Source of the DNA: Portulaca oleracea
Taxonomy: Eukaryota; Streptophyta; Magnoliopsida; Caryophyllales; Portulacaceae
Length of the DNA stretch: 64,000 nucleotides
Reading direction: 5' to 3'
NCBI GenBank assembly: GCA_029582165.1
Contig: CM055872.1
Span: 50,735,195-50,799,194 of the forward strand
Part shown: one piece after another, positions 57,419 through 64,000 of the stretch
Layout of the letters: every line of letters begins with the position of its first letter
How positions within the stretch are numbered: position 1 is the stretch's first letter
The notes under the pieces: generated by a model
What the model saw: the letters and a program-made list of their open reading frames with translations, nothing else
The model's database searches: none
What the model was told of the DNA's origin: nothing
Made by a program: the position numbers and the translations under genes

Positions 57419-60400
57419 ATGGAGGGTACTAGTTCCAGCAATGGACAGGCACAGGCACATCAGCATATGAAGATTGTGCAAGGGGAATATGGATATATCC
57501 TTGAAGATGTTCCTCATTTGTCCGATTACATCGCTGATCTTCGTGTATGTATCTTTCCCCCAAATTTTTTACAATAGTGACTTGTTCTCAGTTCGATCGA
57601 ATCATTAATCAGGTTGTTTAAATGTCCATTGGTGATCGAGGCAGATCTACGCTGGTTTTTGTTGCCATTGCCATCATTGCCTGTTTGAATCTCATTTTTT
57701 GTGTTCGATTTTAACGAGGAGTTGATCTAGGTCTGAGGGGTACTTTGTTGGAAATGATTTGCAAGTTTGACAGAGCAAAATAAGCACTTAAATAGTAGAA
57801 ATTAGCGTAAAATACTGCAGGGCTACTACAGCGTCGACTGCTTCAAGGGTTAGTTTGGTGTAGTTATGATCGGGAGTTTCTTTAGGAAATCGTAGAAATG
57901 GAGTGTTAAGGTGATGCTGAGCTGGGTGTAGTTCAAGTATCTAGTTTGAAGCAAAAAAATATTTTGGTATGATCTCCGAGGCACGATCTTCTGTAATTCG
58001 AGACATGATCTTGAAAGGAAGAAAAGTGAATTCCTAAGGACATGCATCTAAAGTGGCATGTTCATCTTAAAAGCTTTTGGGAGATGGGAAAGAACTCGTA
58101 AGGGGGAGGGCGAGATAGTAGACCATCAAAATCTGTAAGTTTTGCACAGATTAAACTGATGCAGTTTCTGGCAAATCCCTATGAAAAGATAGCTTACTAC
58201 TCCAAACTGAACCATTGGCCCTGACCTAATTCCTAGATCATGTCTATAGTGGAGAGAACTTTGAACTTGGGGCAAAAAAGATGATCTCATCAAAGTATTA
58301 GCTTACGATGTGCGACCTGTTGTTTAGTCAAATTTTCACTATATGGGATTATGACAATAGTCTACAAGCAAATTAGAATACTTGAAGTAAACAAGATCAA
58401 TTATTCTGCTTTTTGTCAAAATTTGGATCTCGCATGCATATTTTGTGTGACTTAACCTGTTGCCCCATAACTTGGTTTCTGATGAGCTCTATGCCTTCAA
58501 GCAACTGCAATTCCATCCTTTAAAACTAAGACTTGAAGGACTAGCACCCACTCGAGGGATGAAATTACAGAAAGCTATGAAGATGCTTTGTCGACAGATA
58601 AAACTATATTTGAAACCATGCATGAACAAAAACCATCTAAAAGACAAACTTCATATCAAACAGATTGGGCGAATGTTTTTAGAATCCTAACCTGTTTGTA
58701 AGCCTAGAGGATTAATTTTCAGTTGGTTGATTCATTAACATGAATTTTGAGGATTTGTAAGGACTACCTAGAGTAGTAAACACCCCCTTAAGCTTTTGGT
58801 ATTCTTGTTGAGAAATTGTTACGAAGACAACAAAGGAGTTGTAAGCTGAACAATTTTCTTACAAAAGCAAAATTTGTTATATTGGTGATTTCTTTTTGGT
58901 ATTTGATAATCTTTATCTTTATTCATATAAGTATCTTCAATGTAATAATTTGGAATATGATTAAGTTTCAACATGTCGACATATGGATCAGTGGAATAGT
59001 TTGGGCTGCTGTGATAGCCATTGAAAGACCAACAACTTCACCCTGTGTGAGTCCCACTTTTGTAGGGTCTAGGGAGATCCAAATGTAACCGACCTTACCT
59101 CTAGACATATTCCTGCATGCAGAGAGACAAAGCCATTGAATGTCCAACACATTCAAAAAATCAACAACGCTTTCATATTTTTCTAGATTGTGGAAATAAG
59201 TTGGGTGAGCTATTTGTAAAAAATTGCTGAGAGAGGTGCCACACATTTCTAACAATTGACTAGAAGGGGACCACATCTTTAAAGAACTGGCTGCTGGGTG
59301 ATTCTCCGACCATTTTGACTGAATTCGGGTGATGTATATATGAAAAGACAGAAATACCCCTATGTTTTATCAAACAATTGCTGGGAGGTGCCATATATTT
59401 CTAAAAACTGACTGGATGGGGACAACTTTATCACATTTCATCTCTGCACTTTCTCTCTCCTCCTCCAAATATTAATACAACTCAACCTATCAAAACCATA
59501 AACAAACTCATCTTCTTCTTCGTTCGTCCACCACACGACCACCACCACTACCAACAGTCTAACCACCACCAACACCTCCACCACTTTAGCACTCAGTCAT
59601 CACCGAGAACAACAATGGCCATAACCACCCATCAGCCTCCATTTTTACATCCCAAATATCACCAGAAAAAGCCACTCCAGCCACCCAAAAACACCTATAA
59701 CCACCCGAATTCAATCCTGAACCATCCCCGTTTCTCCTCTATTTCGCGGGACCAGACCCGCAGCTGCCGCCGAGGCCGCTGCCAGCGACCTATGTTGACT
59801 GACAACCAAACCCACGACAACCAAACGCCGCATCTTACGCCCTTCCTCCTTCTCTCTCCTTGCTTGCTTGATATTAGGTCTTGATGGGTTGAGTTAAGAC
59901 CCGAAAACAAAAAAGACAGATTGAGAAATTGACATGCTGATGGAATGAAAAAAGGGATTTGTGCTTGGTTGTATCAAACTTAGATTTTGGTTTGATTTAA
60001 AATAGTTGTGGTGGTTCTCGGTGGTGGCTGAGTGCCGAATTGAGTGATGGTGGTGTTGTTGGCGGTTGGACTGGTGGCTGTGCTGGTGGTCGGATGGTGG
60101 ACGAATGAAGAAGAAGGAGAAGAAATGAGTTTGTTTATGGTTTTGATGGGTTGAGTTGTATTGATATTTGGGGGAGGAGAGAGTGCAGAGAAGAGGTGTG
60201 AAAAAAGTGGTCCCCGTACAGTCAGTTTTTAGAAATGTATGGCACCTCCCAGCAATTGTTTGATAAAACATAGGGGTATTTCTGTCTTTTCATATTAAGA
60301 TTGAGTGAAATAAATACCGCGCTCTGCGTCTATTTCATTATAATCATCACGTAGTAAATCAATACGTCGTCAGAATTCAGTCAAAATGGTCGGAAAATTA

Positions 60401-61865
60401 CCCAACAGCCAGTTCTTTGAAGATGTGATCCCCTTCGAGTGCATTAAAAAAATGTGGTCCCCTTCTAGTCAGCTAGAAATGTATGGCACCTCCTAACAAT
60501 TTTTTGGAGCTATTTGGGGGAAAGGAATGAGTTGAATGTTATGGCTAATAACTCTGTAATTGAAAGATGTTGTAGGGAATGGAAGCTGGTGGTCGTTAAA
60601 TTGTTGTACTGGTTGGAGCACTATGATGTAACTCTAAGTGTTGCAACAACTTTATTTGTCTCTTCACTTCTTCCTTTTTTTTTTATTTAAATGTTCCTCG
60701 ATTGCCATTATCCAATCTTTGTGTCTTTTGTCATAGTTTTGGTGTTCTTCTCTTGCTTTTGGCCTTACTCATACTTTCTTGATCAGCAATATGTGGAAAA
60801 TGCTGCTGCATGTTTGTAGAGTTATTATGTTTGATCATTTACTCAAAGATTAACAGCTCCCTTGTAATCTTTACAAGGACCTTTCCCTTTTGCTGTGGAA
60901 TTCGTTATAGAAATGCACTAAAAAATGATGAAAAGAAAATGGGATATATTATCTTGTTTTTTGGAGAAAATTGTGGGCATTTGACAATTGATCCTATGAA
61001 CTATCGAATATAGAATGGGAGTATGTTCATGCTTATCGCTTTATCTTCATTTCATTAAGTTTGTTTGAATAATCTATGTTTGTTTTTTGGATTTAATATT
61101 AAATACAGTAATTCAGTCTTCTTTCATGTTTCTTTTATGCAGACCTACCAAAATCCTTTGCAAGATAATCCTGCCTATGCAGTTGTTAAGTAAGTTGATT
61201 TTTATGGATAATGTGACTGTACCCGGGAACCTTAACAGGGATTTTATCATTTGGATTTCTCTTGGTGGTATTTTAATGCTGAGCTTGTGGAGAAATAAAA
61301 ATACAACTCTATTTTTGCTATTCTTTCAGGCAATATTTTGTTGACATGGATGATACAGTGACACAAAAGGTGATCCCCTCGCACCATTTTGTTTATTTTG
61401 TCTTTTAGCCTAAGACAGTAGGTTCTAGGTGTGTTTTACAAGGTTCCTATCATACAGACGTAGACCTAATTAACATGAGGTCTTTCAAGCTATTAAATTA
61501 TTTAGAATACATTGGAGTCTAGGGATTCAAGAGATACTAACTCTCCATTTCCTTTTTTTTTTTGTTTTCAGATTGTTGTTCACAAGGATAGCCAAAGAGG
61601 AATACATTTCCGGCGGGCTGGCCCAAGAGAAAAGGTTCTTTTTCTGTGTGTGTTGCTGTCTTACATGTAATCATTTTAAATCTGTTGTGTATGTCCTTTC
61701 TAACTATAATCTTATTTCATAGCCCAGGTTTACTTTGAAGCTGGTGAAGTCAATGCATGCATTGTGACTTGTGGAGGTCTTTGTCCAGGCCTTAACACTG
61801 TAATTAGAGAAATTGTCTGTGGGCTTTACAACATGTATGGTGTCCGCAGAGTTATTGGCATTGAT
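57419..61865 (+). CDS. PFK: ATP-dependent 6-phosphofructokinase, exons 1-5 (3' part beyond window)
   Basis: Exons: 57419-57544, 61143-61189, 61330-61369, 61572-61634 and 61728-61865, all with GT/AG borders and consistent phases (138 codons so far). The protein reads [46 protein letters not shown], then [20 protein letters not shown] and [18 protein letters not shown] is the phosphofructokinase nucleotide-binding glycine motif. The pattern matches plant ATP-PFKs of the PFK3/6/7 cytosolic group rather than PPi-dependent PFP. No transit peptide precedes the conserved part. The enzyme phosphorylates fructose-6-phosphate to fructose-1,6-bisphosphate in glycolysis. The next exon (expected to start near GGYRGF) was not found before 64000, so intron 5 exceeds 2.1 kb. 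All visible exons are intact. Confidence 0.93.
57545..61142 (+). other. PFK intron 1 (3.6 kb)
   Basis: Donor CGT|GTATGT and acceptor TTATGCAG. The T-rich composition is typical of a plant intron. It contains the long-TIR MULE at 59216-60506 and otherwise no recognised gene; the short ORFs in 58460-59090 and 60810-61340 have no family similarity. Confidence 0.8.
59216..60506. mobile_element. Long-TIR MULE in PFK intron 1, 1.29 kb
   Basis: Flanked by a perfect 9-bp duplication GAGCTATTT (59207-59215 and 60507-60515). The left end reads GTAAAAAATTGCTGAGAG and the right end, inverted, CAAAAAATTGTTAGGAG. The arms stay paired for about 400 bp (AAAGAACTGGCTG; GACCATTTTGACTGAATTC; AGACAGAAATACCCCTATG). 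The right arm has an extra ~75 bp near 60300-60370. Within each arm the terminal motif occurs twice (TTGCTGGGAGGTGCCAT again at 59378). There is no transposase; the centre (59600-60080) has unrelated short frames. Confidence 0.92.
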
Positions 61866-64000
61866 GTAAGTATTATGTGGTTGGTATTTACTTAATGCAA
61901 ATTCTAGGTTACCCATTTTACTATGACTAATATGTGATACTGTGATGACTTCTACTACGAATGTGACTAATTATTAGTCACCTCTAGATTCATAAATAGT
62001 CACCACAAAGTTATAGATCTTACGATAAATTTATAGTGGGATGATCTTACACAAGACTTATTGTTACTTTAAAGGCGATGACTCAGGATATTATATAAAA
62101 AGTATGTGCTTCATTAGCTCATCGTTCTTGTTAGAGTTGGCTAATAGGTTAGGTCGTGCCATGTTTTTGTTGATTTTAACCGGTTGAAAACTGTATGGTA
62201 CCTAACGTGTTTAACAAATGAGTTGAGAATTGAACCGTTTACCATTTAACTATTAAACGGGTTGACCTTATTTTGACCCATTTACCTGCTTGACCAAACA
62301 TGTTAAAAACAGGTTACCCATTTACCTATCAACCTATTTATACAAAACAACCATTATGCAGATTCGTAACACATTATGCTTCAACATAACACAGAATAAA
62401 ATAAAATAAAAAAAATTTGAGCATTAATAGATCATAATGCATCCTGGCTCCTTAAAGAATAACCTGGACAATGAAACAAGAGAAGGCTGACTTGTATCCT
62501 CAAAATTTTCAATATTGTAACCTGTTGGGAACTGTATTAGGGAATTGTTCCTGGTGCCTGATTCTATTTAAACAGAATATGAAAAATTACTTGCAAAAAA
62601 TAACAAAACCAGAACAGTTTCATGTCGAAAGCGAACCTCTTGCTCAGAGTAAAAATCACAACCTACCTCACATTTGGATTTTCACAAAAACTTTACTTGT
62701 TAGGCCCAAGTTTTTGACACATGCAAGACATACAGTGGAATCTATTCTACCCGTAAGACCTGGACTTCCACACGTTCATAGCCACATATGGACTTGAACC
62801 AAAGCAACCACACACCAACTCACCACTAGCGTCAAACAAACTGTCACACATCAACAAAGTTTGAAAGAATAAGCTTTTCCGCCTCAGGGTCATTGCTCCT
62901 GAGCAAGCAAATTAGAGACAATTACAAACCTAGTTTGTCAACTTAGAAGACTCTAGTCAACCTCAATTAAATGCAGTTCAGTTAACGAGACTTAAAAAAC
63001 TAGAGGGATGAATCCTTTATTAATAACCCAACAACCATCTTTGTAGGGAAGGAAAAGATAAGGAATGCGATTGTATTTGATCACGTTTAGGAAGCTAAGA
63101 TAGTTTTCCAAACATGATAGTCAAGACTATTTTTCTTATCTTTTAACCAATATAATAGTTTAGAAAATATTTTCTCCTACTGAATATATGGAAAGGATCA
63201 CCTTACCCATATATTCGGTTGCTATTACATTTCATCACTTGCTTATGAAAACCAAACTGATCATAGGAGTACTCTCAAAACCTGTTCTTTAGAACACTGT
63301 TCCTCACATGTGTTCCATGACATGCTCACAAACACCTTCAAGATTGACTATTCTTATGACCTTCTAATTAGCATATTGACGAGTCCAAAAAACAATAATT
63401 CTATCCTCAGACATGACTCACCAGACTGTTGTTCTCAGACTTCACTTGATTTTCTTGATCAGTCAACACGAGCGTCTTCAAGTAACAGTAATCGAGTAAA
63501 TGGGTAGACCCATTAACCAATTTAAGTAAATGAGCTATATAGGTTTTTTTCACACCAAGAATTTCAACTTGAACCTAACCCATTTAATTAAACATGTGTA
63601 TTGTGTCAACCCATTTCACTAAATGTGTTGAAAATTTATACCCAAACTGCCTAATATTGTGTTCGAGTCTGTAATCATGGGTCAACTTTTTCCTGCTCTC
63701 ATTCTTGTTCTGTGTTACCTTCCTGTTCCTTATATCAAATTGGAAACCACTGCTTAGCAGGCCAAATGGTTTGTGAAAAAAAGCTGAACATCTAGAAGTA
63801 TCATGCCGACTAACTTTCGGAGAAATAACCATGGTTGGAATCTTGAATTTCTATCTGGTTGCCAAATTTTCAATGTTCTCCATGTTGGATTTGGACAAAA
63901 TAATAATTCATTAAACATAGATTTATGAAGCTTATTTCTTGCTAGTGTTCTCACGAACCATTTTTGTTGCTTGGTTGAAGTATATCTTTCAATGTTCTAC
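61866..64000 (+). other. PFK intron 5 (open at window end)
   Basis: Starts GTAAGTATT. 62140-62340 and 63490-63640 hold related phrases in opposite orientation (GACCCATTTACC, AACCCATTTNA, AAACATGT), suggesting an old hAT-like MITE of about 1.5 kb whose ends I could not fix. The short + frame at 62471-62797 and the minus frames near 63600-63950 have no family similarity. Confidence 0.55.

Noticed and set aside
59371..60262. A second MULE nested inside the PFK intron MULE
   Set aside because: The 9-bp flanks (ATGTTTTAT and ATAAAACAT) are inverse complements, not a direct duplication, so this is a duplicated terminal motif within one pair of arms.
61866..64000. Exon 6 of PFK
   Set aside because: No stretch encoding the expected GGYRGFY-type continuation with an AG acceptor was found, so the exon is assumed to lie beyond 64000.
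1..64000. tRNA, rRNA or organelle-derived inserts
   Set aside because: Apart from the tRNA-Asp-complementary primer sites, no cloverleaf or rRNA-like sequence was noticed; a tRNAscan or Rfam run would settle this.

Overview
This is plant nuclear DNA, almost certainly from a eudicot. The evidence is an intron-rich host gene with plant-type splice sites, an Athila/Tat-type Ty3-gypsy retrotransposon primed by tRNA-Asp, a TNP2-type CACTA transposon, plant L1 LINEs (one with an RRM-containing ORF1), Helitron-like ends and many MULE, hAT and PIF MITEs. The species cannot be fixed from the sequence. RRM-type ORF1 LINEs are best known from beet, which is compatible with Caryophyllales but not proof. 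Nearly all of the window is nested transposon DNA. The only clearly functional host gene is the 5' part of an ATP-dependent 6-phosphofructokinase (PFK) on the + strand at the right-hand end (57419 onward).

Layout. 1-4127: a LINE ORF2 fragment cut by a Helitron-like element, a MULE MITE, and a possible first exon of a secreted protein (minus strand). 4128-31714: one 27.6-kb CACTA element with matching ends, an ATA target duplication and palindromic subterminal repeats. Its minus-strand genes (TNP2 at 7511-11470, TNPA-like at 4981-7300) are broken by stops, frameshifts and a hAT MITE. A second CACTA-like element (11714-26930) is nested in it and carries two L1 LINEs, a MULE MITE and exon-sized pieces of host genes, including a TFIIH subunit (TFB2) and a receptor-like kinase. 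Between the second element and the right end of the outer CACTA lie three consecutive long hairpins (27255-30445). They share a framework but have different stem sequences, and the third is interrupted by a 1.58-kb MULE.

31718-43594: a degenerate Athila-like remnant, MULE and PIF/Harbinger MITEs, an RRM-type LINE ORF1, a probable solo LTR, and a cationic amino acid transporter fragment. 43595-53480: a complete Athila/Tat-type LTR element on the minus strand, with two 1.01-kb LTRs, an ACCAT target duplication, a tRNA-Asp primer site and gag-pol carrying a few frame breaks. 53481-57060: a second Helitron-like end and further MULE MITEs. 57061-64000: PFK promoter, exons 1-5 and long introns. Intron 1 holds a 1.29-kb long-TIR MULE with a 9-bp target duplication.

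The most unusual structure is the array of three tandem long inverted repeats inside the outer CACTA. Each hairpin pairs with itself, but its stem differs from its neighbours'. This is what a transposon-borne cluster producing small or double-stranded RNA could look like; no function has been shown.
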